Assembly (NCBI RefSeq): GCF_032854445.1
Contig: NC_088295.1
Span: forward strand, 38,224,510-38,288,509
Reading direction: 5' to 3'
Source of the DNA: Liolophura sinensis
Lineage: Eukaryota > Mollusca > Polyplacophora > Chitonida > Chitonidae
DNA length: 64,000 nt
A model generated the notes under the pieces. It worked only from the letters and a program-made list of their open reading frames with translations. It ran no database searches and was not told where the DNA came from. The number at the start of each line of letters is the position of its first letter. Within the stretch, counting starts at the first letter, position 1. Shown piece after piece: positions 12,920 to 27,900 of the stretch. Made by a program: the position numbers and the translations under genes.

Positions 12920-15900
12920 TTAGGTGTAGATGAACGAGTCTGAAGTGAGGTCTGATTTGAGCCCAATCTTGGTCAGACGTTCGTGTTCCCTCTTGTGTTC
13001 CTCTAACTGGTACCTATCCTCTTTAAGAAGAGTGCGATGATGTTGTAACTTCATATAGCTCTCTTCTCTCTGGGCGTGAGCCTACAACATACAAAGTTGT
13101 ATATATGCATGTACATATTTTAATATTGGTAAATGTTAGGTCTATCAAAGATGATAAAACTGGTCAAATCTTTCATTTCTTTTAAAATTAGCATTTGATG
13201 CTGTAGAGTTTTCTGTATACAATAAATCCACAATCACATAACCTCAGTGTTCCTCTACATAAGACAATCATATTTTTTCTGAGTATGGTTTAAGTTAGGA
13301 CTAAGTTTGTTACGAGCCTTTAAACAATTTCTATTAAGTACAACGAATAGCCATTTGCAGTTGAAAACTGAGAATACCCAAAAAGTGTTACATGAAGATA
13401 AATACGTATGTACACTCAACTCCTGAGATCTGACACTGCAAAACAATATGAGGTTTTAAATTTTACACAAAAACTCCTGCATTACTTTCTAGAATTGCTC
13501 TATGGTTTGGAATTCCAAAATTTGGCACTTTTAAGAATACCAGGTATTTGAAATCAAACATCAGACTGCTTGGCAGTGAATGCCTGAAATTTTATCTATA
13601 TTAATTGCATGCGTATAAAACCTATTTTTTGTATATTGCCTGACACAAATTTTGTCTCTTAAGCAGCCCTCAAGCTAACTGTCCATACTCTACTTTTATG
13701 ACTCCATAAAATCCTGGTACAATCCTTTAGAATCTGTGATGTAGTAGGCCTAAATGTAGATTAACGAGCACTGATGTACACTACAGTATAAACATACAAA
13801 GCACAATGACACAGCTTAGAAAAGTGCTGATTTGTTGCCACTATGCATAGTGAACATAACTGCTACTGAACATTCCAGAAAGTGTAATTTAATCATGATA
13901 GACAGAATAAAGTTCTAAAGTATATTTACATACTGCATGTCAAAAAGTTGAATAATTTCATTACTGATATACTAAATACTAGTAGTCATTTTGTGTTTAA
14001 AATATGCAACAGATATGAAATGGGGTCTCTATCATGCAATTAAAACCCAAAACAAGAAATAACATCTTAATATTAATTATGCAAATTATTAAGGCCTCCT
14101 TTCTGATAATTCATATCATGCATAACAAATAAATACATGTAGGTTAATAAGAAGTTGTGAAAGAAAGAAAAAAGAAAAAAGAAGAAAGCTAAAGGCAATA
14201 GAAAAAGGTTTCTTGACATGTTACATCTGATATGAAGACATAGAGATACAGCAGACCAAATTGGTTGAAACACATAATTTGGGACTGTTCGATCTGGGAT
14301 TTCTCTTAATTCCAGGTTTGATAAATCATAATTGAAATACTACAGGAGACATCAGTAAAAGTCCAAATGCGATAACCTAAAAAAAAACATGAGCTAAATA
14401 AGAACAATGAAATCAAAATTTGGAGATACATGTACTTGTAATTAGAACAAATTGTCTGAAACACAAAATTTACGACTATTTGATAAATCACATTTGAAAT
14501 ATGGATACTATAAAGTATACTTAGATAAGCATATTGCGGAGTCATTAGTAACGGTACAAATGGAAAAATCTACAAAGAAATTTTCTTCGAAGCAGGTAGG
14601 GCAGTCGGCAGTAAAACTTCACTGTATCTGTCATATTCCGTTAGGAAAATACCCATACAAACTTTCATGACAGTAGCACGTTTAGCTTGAAATACTTGTT
14701 CACAGCAAAGTGGTAAAAATCTTGGCTCCACAAACACTTAAGGGAAGAATGAATGAAGGTGAAAAAAAAAGAAAAAAAAATTGGTGGTAAGCTATTAAGG
14801 ATACATATGCTAGAAGCTGGATGTTAATATTTGTTTAGAATTGTCAAGATGTCAAGTTACGTGTATAGAAGAGGACAGAGAACCACTTCAGAAAGTTTAT
14901 TCATCTAGTACAAACGAAACCACAAAGACCCTTTTTTATACCACTGAAAATGAACTTTCCAGTGACAATTATGAAAAGGATAGAAATAGGTCAATGTAGT
15001 GACTGAATGAATGAATGAGTTGTTTCCGACCGTTCTACTCCCAGAGGCCATTGAATTTTAAGACCACTTAATGGCTCTTCAGCCAGCCTGATTTTCTGGA
15101 CTCATACACCAAGCTTTTTGCCACGTTAGTTTAACTTCAAGAGTTTCTTTTAAGTCCTTCAACTTGAGATGTGAATTGCCTAATTGCATTAGGACAAACG
15201 CATTAACGAGTACTCTCTGGGTACAGTGTTGTTGCTAATACTATAGAATTTCAACACATTAGGATGAAAAAGGGAGTGATCTGTGAATAAGGAACCTTAG
15301 CACCATTATAACTATGAAGTTAACCGTGTGGAGATGTGTTTTCATACCACCAGGTTAAACTAGGTACAGTTAATACATGCATACCCAGGGCTCTGGTACT
15401 CTACCATACATACATACAGCTGAGCACTGGGCAACTTAATATACAGGTATATGCCATGAACTATTATCAACTCGGGCATGAAAAACGTTGACAGTTTAAC
15501 TTCTACATAAATGGTCCCTAGGGAAGAGAGATGGAGGAGAGTGGGGTGGGGGAGTTCCTGAGAGAGCACACGAATGGCATCAGACTGCTAACCTGTTACC
15601 TTCATTCCCCTAAACAGGATACAGCTCCCAATCAGTAGTGATGGGAAATGTCAATTTCGGAAACAGGTGCAGACAGGTAAATTGCAGGTGAAATGGCAGG
15701 TACATGTAACTGACATAAAACTGACAGCCGTGGACATTCATAAAGAGCACACATGTTTGCCCATTGCAAAGTGGTGATTACCTGAGAAACCCTAAAAAAT
15801 TTTCAGTCAAGAACAGCTTTAGAGCGAAAAATGTTGTCATTTACTTTTACATAATTTGCCATTTGTTTCTTCTCTTTTATCAATATATACTGATTCTTAA

Positions 15901-18900
15901 AGAATAGTATAAATGTATATTGCTACACTGTTGCACTATACATACATAAAAGTTGCTCTAACTTTAAGAATCATTCTGGATCTAGAACTGTCCAGCAATT
16001 GCTAGATGTTTCCTTTGCAGGGATGTGGGCAGAGATAGGAGTAAAAAAGTACATGTATAAGTGAACAAAAAAACCACAAAAACACAAAAAAAAAAAAAAA
16101 CAAACAAAAAAAACTTACATGTCCCTTTCTGCTCCAGCACCTATGCAATTAGCTATTAGAGTCAAACTTAACTCTGTACTGATGAAATCTGACTTTATTC
16201 TCCTACCCAGGAATTAGATTAATTCCGCTTCACAAGTGACCCTTAGTACTGCGTCATGTATGCGTCAGCCTTTAACCCCTGGCCAGGCCTTAATCTTTAC
16301 AGATCTACCTTAACCTGTTAACGGATTATTTGGTGATAATGCTTCTTGCAAATAAAATAAAATTGATACTTTGGGTAATATAGCATTCTGAAAAGTTTAA
16401 AAAAAAAGGCAGGTTTAATTAAAGGGTCAGTGGTGTATGTGGAGTTAAACCATTAACATAGGTGGATTTATACATGTATGTGCAAGAAGACTAATGTGTA
16501 AAACATATCCCCACAAATATCGTGCAATATTTAGGTTCCATGAATAACATATCATACTTATAAACATAATAAATTGGCTCTTTAAATTATGTCTTAACTG
16601 CATGCAGTTTCACGGCTTCCAAGGAGCCTTCAAACCTGGGTTTTGGCTTCTGTTTCAGTACAGATCAGTATCACCCCTCAATGCAGTCTTTAAAGTGTTA
16701 ACTAAACTGTGTTCTGCACTAAACAGAACAGTTGCGGTAATTTCTTTTTCAACTGTTTGGTGTAACAGTGAGTTATTTGTTTTTTGTTTCTTTTTCAGGG
16801 AAATGTTTTGTGCAGATTGTCAATTTCTTGTTTTTATCCAGTTCAAATAATAATAAATACCAAGCAAGTGAATGTTTTCAAAACATTAATCTTATCAACT
16901 TGCAATTTCATTGATAAAAAGACTGAAATTTGAGTTACTGATCAACTGTCAGAATTTTGAGCAATTTTTACCCTGAGGTCTCAAGTGATTTGTTCTATGA
17001 TATAAAAACTGCAAATTTGCAAGGTACAATTACATGGAAATGTTTATTGTCTTGGGAATTGGAGTATCAAGTAATTCATATAAAAGTAAACACAGAACAA
17101 CAAAATAATGTGACATGTAATATCATTACACTGATCTCACCTTATCAAGTTCAGCCTTTTCCCGCAGTAACTTTTCCTCGCATTCCTTCTCATGTCTGAA
17201 GGAATCTGCCAATTCTTTCTTAATCTTTTCGGCATTTTCGCGCTTGATTTCTTGGAGGGCAAGCTGAAGATGCTTGATGGTCTGCTCCTGTTTCTGCCGA
17301 GCGTATTCAGCATTCCGAACTTTATTGTACAGGTTCTGTTCTGTTTCTTCCCCTTTGCTCACCATTTTCTGGAAGCCAACAACATAAAGGAAACAGTCAT
17401 CAAACAAGTAGACACAACTTTGTTCAATTAGCAGGCAATGCTAAGGCAATACAACTGTGTTTGTTCTTGAGAAGACAGTTTCCAGCTGGAGCTCATTAAG
17501 AGGAGAGTATCAGAGAAACAACTGCCACAACAACGGCCATCCTTTTGTTATCCTCTACCCGGATCTAAGGTATTATCAGAGAAGTCCTCTCCAAAATGTT
17601 TTCCCAGACAATAAGGTGAAACACTGAGGTGAAATTATGTCTACTCCATTAAGGATGAGGAGAATGGCACTAGCCTGGGGAATCATTATCCGCTATTGGG
17701 GCATCTGGAACTAACTTACCTGTAAAGCCTGTCTCTGAGATAGCTACACTTATAAACCTCTCAGTTTACATAGTATACCGGTACGTTTAGAAGACCTATA
17801 ATGGTTCCTTAGCAATGTTATATGTAAGTAAATTGAGGAACGTGTTCAGCTACTTTTTGCTAAAATAAAATGAATTAGTTCCAACCACACATGCAGTGAC
17901 AGAAGATTGACTTCTGAAATCTGCGAGCTTTATTTACATAGATATCTTTTTTCTGAAATCTTGATATTCATGTCACATTTAAAAATGTCCGTTTATGATA
18001 TGTACATGTGTAATGTTTCAATAACAAAGGATATATGTATACACAATTTCAAAATTTAACAACATACTTAGCACACTTGTAATGTGTATAAAAAGATTTT
18101 CTATGTGCCTGGGTGTATCTGAAATATGTGAATTTTACACAACTGATGCACTGCCAAAATGTTTTTACTCTTCAGATGTTGAAATGTATTGACATGTTTT
18201 GGGATAATAAGATTTGCATGTGGTATATTACTGTACATTGCAATATTGGTGACACCCTGAAGTAGGTCAGACCTCTCATTCAAATTGTAAATTCACATCA
18301 GTCAATAATAAAATTGCCAGGATTAAAGACAATGTCCTTTTGACACATAAAGGAGCCGCCTATTTATAGTGCTGCTTCACTGAATTTTGTGAAACACAAG
18401 CTTGAGACGTCATCAACTCACAATTATAACTTGAACATAGATAATGGGTCAGTGAATCTCAGCACTGTGCTCTGTCAGCTCAGTAAATACATGTATATTA
18501 GGGGCACCATTTAGTAAATGTTTCTATACACAATTTATTTATTTGACTGCATTGTCAAGAATAACCCTCAACATTATGAATGGAGGAATTGTCAGGATCT
18601 GAGTTTAATACTTCATTGGTGACACCCTAATTGATGAAAGCTTTATCTGAGTAAATTTGTTGTGTGGTTATTAAGCAGAACATGGGGCTGTGATCATACC
18701 AATACTCAAGTCATATCCACTTTTCAAGTAAATGCAAGATTGGTTTTCATTTATCTATAACTGCATCTGGCAAAATACAAAGCATTAAAAGTTATACTAA
18801 GAGTTTTTAAATTCTTTAGTTTCAGTTGATCAAATGTGGCTGTAGTCTTTTAAATTCCTGTTTCCTGATGCTACAACTTTGAGTGTCTCTAAGGTTGCAG

Positions 18901-21900
18901 AGACTCAGTGGCTCTACGACACTCGCCTAATGTGCTGTGGTAACCTTTCAAAACTTTCATTGTCACTTTTACAGCTCTCGACCCTCAGACCCCCAGAATT
19001 GCTGAGATCTCATCTATGGCAATCTCATGGAGCTTCCAGAGCCTAAGCAGCTCCTGGACCCTCCTCTACTGTGGTCTAACTTTTAATTTCCTTCTCACTC
19101 TGCTGGTATGTATATGTCTTCATAAGTTAGTCTTGCAGCCCACCTGGAAAAATTTCAGGCTGTCCTCGTGCTCTTTGCGGCGCTGTTCATTGTAGCGCTT
19201 GCGGAACTTCTCCTGCAGTATAGCTTGCTGCGCTTCTTCTCTGTCCCTCTTCTGACTGATGCGGCTTGAGAGTTGCGTTTGTCGACGTTCGTTGTGCGCC
19301 TGTAGCAGACAAAAGGGAAGATAACATTATATGTCTGGTGTAAGTGATCACTGCACAGCTGGAAATGAGAAAGAAAAACTTAATGACTGTGTTTAATCAG
19401 AGACCTATCAAGCAGACAGGTCTTCTTCCACTCTTACACAATACTGCCTCATGTTTTTCTCACCACAAATGATCAATCTCACTCGTTGTGTATTTCAAAT
19501 GATGGGGCATTATTTACCTGCGAGGAAAAAACTGGCCAAAACGATACATCAGTCGTGTCTGCGAGCACATATCAGCAGGTTAATCTTTCACCGACACAAC
19601 ATGCATACATAATCCACAACAGTTGTGCTGATGGATGGAAAGTTGTACACATTTCCCCAAAAAATTTTGAAAAAATCAAAGAAAAAAACCCCAGAAAGAC
19701 GAATAACCCCGTTACCTGAGTTGAAAATAAATTTACTGTCTGTATCTAAGGTAAGAGAAAACCCTTGAGAGCTGGCTCTAACCACTAGCTTCGCGCCAAC
19801 ATGTGTCTGTACTCTGTAATAAATCATTTTCACTAGGCTGTCTGAAGAGGCGCGAGAGCAGACCACCCAACACTTAACCAAATTGTTCAACCCTTCACTC
19901 TACTGAAAAACAATCAATACCTTGTTATACTGTTGAACAATATGATTGTTCTAAAAGACTGGTCTCTTTTTCACCCAGATATTTATCTCCTTTGATGAAA
20001 TAATGAACGATTATTGTGATGGTTATCTCAACATAAACCACACACAATAAGATGACATGGGTAACATCCTACCAGCTTAAACAATACGTTTGTACTCATA
20101 AACTTTTTGTTCACAAAGAAATGAAACAGACAACCCTCTATGTTTATCTAATTAGTTTACACTTGGGTAAGGTCAAAGCACACAATCAAAAAAAAACACA
20201 CCCACAAAAATCTTAGAAGCTATTAAATCACACTCAAACTAGTTTTTGTAATGTTAAAATGCCCTTGTGCAAGTAGTACTCACAAAAGACTTATTTAAAA
20301 TTTCGCTACAATTCCCTACAAAGAAACTGTGTTTGTATTCCATTTTTGACTCGTTACTGTTTCATCATTACTATGCTGGAAGTTTATATGTTTTTGGTTC
20401 TGAGCTGGAGAAAATAGAATTTCCTCAGAATCAAGGGATACCACTGATATAGTCAAGCCCTCGGAGCCAGATTTCAACACACGAACAATTAAACCATATG
20501 CTTGTACATGTATCTGTACTGGTAATGAACTTAAAACCACAAAAGCCAGGTGTGTTTGTTTATTTACATGGTATATATATTTATATATGATCTAACCTTT
20601 TTTTCTAAACAAATAAAAGGTGATTGTTTTTACTTGAAGAATAACCTCCATTATGATGGATGAAGTTTTTAAGAAGACCATTCAGAGAGGAATTTAAAGT
20701 AACGTCAACACAAGGACAAAAAGCTGGAACAATTGGCTGATGTATTCCAAACCACTAAATCGCAGGAAAACAAGTTACAGTGAAGAAACAAAAGAAAAAA
20801 GCTTCATTCACGCAGCTGTGGTCTGAGTTCGTAAATTTCTTCACGTTAGTGTCTGGCACTGATTAATGCCTTGATGATGTCTTCAAACGTCCACCTGTGT
20901 TTTGGTGCTGACAACTGGCCTTGACTACTGTCACACCAGAAGCTGTGGAAAACTTGATAATTAAAACCTTCTACACACTTATGCTGTCAAACTCTACAGC
21001 TAAGGTGTGGGAAACTGGTCTAACGATCATGTCACTAACCATCACCACAATGACATTCACCGATCATATAAAACTATAGAAAACAATTGCTAGCTTTGTT
21101 CACCGACAGAGGCTTTACACTAATGACCCAGGTGTTGTCGATGAGGAATGCGAAAATGATGCGCAAAAAGACAAATTTGGAGCTGTTCAATATAAAAGGT
21201 CCAATGTATTAAGTACGGGTTTAAGATATACACCTGCATACACATTTTCAGCAATCCATTTCCATATATTAACAAAAACAAAACAGCCCATTGTCATCAA
21301 ATGCATCCAGTGACCCTATACATCTGGCATATTGAACACAAGTGTAAACATGTCACAACTGTCATATATGGAGAAAAATGAAAACTAATTGGCTCAAACA
21401 ACAATTAACTCTAAATCGTACTGGATGTGTAAAACAAAATCCTCACAGCCATTAATTTAACCTTTATTCTTTAATGAAACAAATGTATGTGTCTTCACAG
21501 ATGTGAAACAACTGTTTCAATTTGTACTAAAACATCAACTTTGAACTGTCTTCAACTGTTATATTTTCTCTTCTATAATTTAAGGAGTAAATATACAAAA
21601 TATCCAGTAACACACTACAAACTAAAAAAAAAAAAAAATGAAAATAAGTAAAACTAAAAATATAATACAAACCAGCTAAAGATTTTGCTACTAATTTGCT
21701 TTCTGGGAACTTTCTCAAATAAACTTTGAACATTGCTCAGTTCTTGAACACTGGAACATGTAACTGGGAACTTGTTGCTAATATACTGAATACCCCCAAT
21801 GGCATGGCTATTCCCCCATCAAACATCAAAGACATTCAAAACACTTTTCAAATTTAGTTTTTGAAAAGCAAGGAAGTGAAGTGGGATCTAATCTGCTATT

Positions 21901-24900
21901 AAAGGCTGGTAAATTTTTTAAGACTTTGTACATTTTTATCCAGACATTAATTTCGTCATTATAAGTGTCATATTTTCATGCTAAAATAGATAATTTTATT
22001 ATAACAGTAAAACACATTACTTTGAAGCAATATGTATGAGTTAAGTTTTAGAATATGAATGTACTGCAGTCTATGGCTTGTTAAGCTGTGGCTTTAAATC
22101 GGGTGGATTTCTAGGAACTCTGTCTCTTTTCTTTCACCCATAAAACTAACCACCATTGCAGAAGTGATTCATTCTTTAGCATGGCATTTCGCTCGAATCA
22201 AATCAATACAAAAACAGTAAACGAAGGTAATGAATAGAAATGAATGAATTTTACTTCAAAGTCCATATCATCATATTAAATTCTTGTCAGTATTTAAATT
22301 ACTTCTGGTAAGAAATCAGACATCAGAAGTATGTATTTCAGAAGTTTGAAACTTTCTAGACTTTTCTATATGAAATAACCATTGTTCACATTCACATATC
22401 TGACAGGTATGATAAATGATTTCCGTTCCGAATCCCGAATGATACATCAGAGATTTTTTAAACAGTATTTGTCTCACATTTCGGGCAAAAAAAGTCAACA
22501 TTTTCATTCATTGTAGTCTAATTTTCCTTATACCTTGTGTTTTTGTGTACATATATGTACATGTAGGCCCATTTGTTGTTAGTAAACATTTATGGCAAGA
22601 AATGTGACTTGAGTTAAGTTTTATATAACCAGGTTCACATGAAAGTACATACATATACACTAGCCCACACTCTATTATGTCACTTGCTATAAATATCATC
22701 AGACCGAAAGAGACATAGTTAAAACTTCATGTTTTGAGGGTAGTTATTTTTTACTATTATTTTTTTAAAATTTGTCCTTACCTCTCTAATTAAATTTGCA
22801 TTTCATGGCACAACCTTACACATATGTCTGTAATTAACAACACTAACTTACATGTCTTAATTAATTCAAACTCAGGAAGTCAAAATTGGTTGCAGAATCA
22901 AAAGTTAGCATGGATAATGCATTTTTATATTTCTTGCTTTTATATCTCTCAACATGAATGTAGAATGATCGCAATAGCTGTCTATTACTAAAGAAAAATT
23001 CAAACTTTCAAATAAATTTTCCAACACTTAAGTACATTACCTTAAAGAAGGATGATTCTGTTTTGTTGCTCCTTAATGGAATTAAATGTTACTTTGTGGG
23101 TGCATGACTCACTGATGAAGATGAAATGTTTTTGCTGTTGTTATTTTTTTGTGATGGTAAATCATTTAATCTGTCAGGTAAACACTCAGCATTTGACACC
23201 TAATTAAACTGCCTCTCAGAGGAGAAATCCAGGTAAGTGGATCTAATAGTAAAAACCAATCTGTGTTCTCAGTTCAGAATGTTTGGAATTTAGAGTTAAG
23301 CTTTATTTTGTCATTTATCTGTTATTGTCCTGTCACTTATTTTTTTTCTCACATCTTAGCGTTAATAGAAAATACTAACCTGTTCAGTTAAAGTATTGAA
23401 AAAAAAACTAACAACAATAAAAAAGGCACAACTGTGGGAATGTCAGTCCACATCTGGTGTGGCCTGACAGCAATGGGTAAAGTTGTTTCCTGTAGATGTT
23501 GATTGTAGAAAAAAAATCAGACTTAACCACTTTTTTTTTATTTTTTAATTAACCAATCTTACATGTAGCTACAACTAAACAAAATTTTTCCTGTGCGAAA
23601 ATGCCACCTTAGAATATGTGTTTCAGGTCTACATGTAAGTCCATTATATTTACTGAATAAAAATGGAAATGATTATCCTCATGCTGTCATTCTTCTTCTG
23701 CATATAAAAGACCAATCTGCAGCATGATTTGTGCACCTTTTTCATTTGAATCCGAACACAGGGCTACATTGGTTAGGCTGGGCATTTACAGGGCTTGACA
23801 AAAAGTGTAAATTTTATCTAAAAATAAAAAATTTCTACAAATATACTGTATAAATATATGTTACATATATATAATTTACGTGTTGAAAATTGAAAGTAAT
23901 AGTATAACCAACATCTGATTCTTGCACATATTTCTGGAACTATTAACATTGTGGGCTATATGCTGCATGTTGTTCAGAAAGATCAACACTCTAACAGCCC
24001 AGCTTACTTAATTCATGGTTGTTAAAGTTCTTAGATTTTTATTAAGTAATGCTTCGCGTCTTGAAAGCTGTCAAGCAGCATGAAAAGTTTCTGGCATGTT
24101 CTGCTGGAAATCTCCTAATACCACAGTCACCCTTCGACCTAATCAAGTTTACACCAAGTTAGAATTAGCTCTAAATTTGGATCAGATGACACGTAGAGTA
24201 TAAAATGGATGTATAACATAGAAAATGCATTTCTCCAGATGAACAGTATTATTTCAGTTGTGCAACAGTTCATTAACTTTTGCAGAAGAGGATTTACTTA
24301 TTTATTTATTTTTATGATTGGTGTTCTACGCCTTACTAAAGAATATTTCACTTATATGACGGGGAATACCCATGATCATCTGCAGGTTGAGAACAGACCT
24401 TCCCATGTGTGACTGGAGAGGAAGCCAGCAGAAGCTTATCCATGTTGTGGCAGCCTTGCTGCATGTATTTCATATCGCACAATGCCAGCAACTTTCATAT
24501 TGCACTTTGGTATAAGCAACATGAAATTACAGTGATGTCATTCGATGACACTGCACATTTTCCCTCTGTAAACATGCGTGTACCATTCACAGCAATATTA
24601 TTATGAGTTTTATTATCTTAAATTTTTATTGACGAAGCTCTCTAGTTGAACTGATTGATGTTTGGTGTACATAATAAATAAGTTTTTGAATGAATACCAG
24701 CTGATGTGGACTCGTTCTGTTTTTGCGTGGAGGAAGTGCGAACTTGCGATCTCATTCGTGCTTCAGTGCCGTGTAAAAACAGCACTCATCAACATCAGCC
24801 TGCAACTGTTCAATAAGTGATAATTATTATACGTTTATTGCTCATAAAGCAACATTAATCCAACACTGCAAACAAAAATGACAATGCAAACCATTCATAT

Positions 24901-27900
24901 ATTAAATTCACACAAATCCAGGCAACAGTTAAATCGTACATGTCCACAATAAAATAAATACATGTGACAAACCTGAAGGCGTTGTTCAATTTTCTTGGCC
25001 CTCAAATCCATGTCAGCAAATCTCGCCGCATCATTCAGCTGTCTCTGCGTGTTGACATTGTCAGTTAACCTCATCTGGGTGTCTGTCAGACGGCGATGTT
25101 CTGCAAACAATAAAGAAATAAAATAACAAGATTATTACATCTGAAAAATGTATAAAATCAAAATGCATTAGAAAATAACGTACGTACACTAAGCATGTTA
25201 CAGTTGATAATATGATACTGCTAGCACGGTGAACATATAACTTTCTAATCTAACCTGGGACTAACATACAGTTGTTTAAATTGGGTAAAAAGCAAACAAC
25301 TGGACTATTTTCATTTTATATTATTATAATAATAAATACATTTATATTATTATATTTATAAGTAATAATTTTTCTTGTTTGTGATTATGATGTAAAATTG
25401 CTTGTAACAAAGCGAAAAAACGTTAGATGTGTGTATCAAGTTATTCCAATCTATGGGGCATAACTCTAGAATTAAAGAAGTGCTAACGTGTCACACAAAT
25501 TCCAGTTGCCCCCCCTTGACTCCTCTTTCACGCAAATCCTTTAGCCAGTAGCTTTGTTCTCTCAACGTATAATATGCAGCGAAGTAAAAAAAAAAACAAA
25601 AACATGATGATGATGTTGAAGCACTGTTTACATTACAATATTTTTTTACTGGCAAAATACCAATACACATGCTGCATTGAACTTTTGCTTGCTTCTATTG
25701 GGAGTAGGCCCAGCATAAGATCAGTTAAACACAGTAATTATAACACATCAACAAGCAACTCTCACCGTCTCTGGTCTTAATGGCAATGTGTGCACGTGTC
25801 TTAGACAAGTCAGCACTCAGCTTTCTCTTTGTCAATTCAGCCTCTTTAATGTCCCCGTCACCTTTACTGAAGATAAACAGGCAGAAAACAATTAAAGGAA
25901 AAACATGTTGTTTTTTTTTTGGCATGGCATGTGCATTAAAAAAAGAGCAGCAGCATTTTGATTATGTTCTGACAAACACAAAAGTGACAGCTTGGGCATT
26001 CATACCCTTTTCAAACAAAAAAATCTTAAAATATATTATGGTTACACAAAACATCACACAAAGTTCATTTATTTCATTGTAGTGCAGAGAAATGGAAGAA
26101 GTACCTGATTTTTGAGTTCAATGACTTCTCATTGGCCAAATCTGCTTCAATATTCTTTGCTACCTCCTTTTCCTTTTGACTAGAAAATAAGAAATAAACA
26201 AAAGAAATTCAGGATGAAAGGATTAATTGTCAGACCGATGTTCACCAAGCTTAATATCAGTAATTCAAATCATTAACTCTTGGTAAGTTTAGCACGAGCT
26301 AAAAAAAATCACAAACTGACTGCATGGGATTTTCACTTTTCAATCCAGCGATATCTGTATTGAACTTTCTCACTAAAAATCAATTTTTCCAATTGCCAAA
26401 CTTTACTTAGTTATTATGGGCTTTTGTAATGGTTTTTGTGATTGTTCTCATTTTTTGAATTTGTCAGCATTATGTGAGTCTATGGTCTTCTGACATCAGA
26501 TAGAATAATCAACAGTATAACACTTGTCTATAGCAAAAATACAAAAGGTATCATTCTGAGAATTAACATTTTTTTTTATGCTTTACTTTTTCCAAAGGTA
26601 TAAATTCTGTTTAAATTTCAAGCTTCTTTCGCTAACAGACACCTTGGATTCTTTAAGAATGAAAAAATCAAAATCTGACAATGCTAACCTCTCCTTGTCA
26701 AATATCTCCTGTCTATGTTTCAGCACCTCCATGTTGAGTCCAATGGCCAGATCAGCCAATTCTTTCTGTAGTTTATACTCTTCTTCCTAAAACATAAAAC
26801 AACACACAGACTTAAACATTCACATTTCTGGCTTTGCTCACAATAATTTTCCACCTATCGTGTCAATTGTATCATTGGCATAATAATACAAGCCATCTGG
26901 ATTAAACACTCATAATGCTATAGTTCTTTGCTGAAGAGTGAAATTGAAGACATGTTTCAGTTTGGAGCATACATATAGTCTGCACTGGATTACCGTATTT
27001 GACCTAAAATTTCCCCCATGGATATTAAAGTCATTTGAATTTTCAATACTGTAATTCCTAGGTCTTTTCGCATGTTTGCATGGTGTTTATTCAAGTATAT
27101 TCTAAAGTTATTATTCTGTGTTGACTAATAAAAATATACTTTTTGTGAAGCCCTGAAAATGTACAATCCAACCAATGTAGTTTTGTCTCAAATTAAAAAT
27201 GTGCATAAATTGCACTGAAAATTGCTTTTCCATATGTGAAACGGTTCAGGAATTTAGGTGATTTTTTTAATCATGATCTTAGTTGTACTGATCTTAGAAA
27301 TATGTTTTGAATTAGTTTGGTAGGAAGGATGATCTTACTGAAAAAATTTACATTTCAAAACAAAAAAACTAATATTTTGTGACCTTTATTGGTATCTAAA
27401 TATGCACTTTTGAGGGCAAATTTTTAGGGGCATATACAGAACAAAATGTTCAAACATTTAATTCTCTGGGTCCTTATTCCATAATGACCAATGTGGTTTA
27501 GCGTATGAAACAGGCATTTCCGCTCTAAGCAGGTACATAATACTTTTCAATTTCTCTAATTACTGAGTAATTAAGCTCAGTGATCTAATATTTTTTTTTT
27601 TAATTTGATCTTGATGACAAGGTTAGATTGCCTATTTTCAGAGGTTCACAAAAAGTATAATTTCATCAGTCTACACAGAATAATGCCTTCAGAATAGGCC
27701 TGAATAACCATCTTGCAAACATGTGAGAAGGTTGGAGAATTACAGTATCGACATATGTATACACAACAACTGTATTTGCCTTACTTCTTTAGTCTTCATC
27801 TTGGTCTCAAACTCTTGGCTTATTCTTGCCCTCTCTACTCGTTTCAACTCCAGCTCACTTTTTTTAGTCTGGTATTTTCTTCTCAATTCCATTCTTTAGA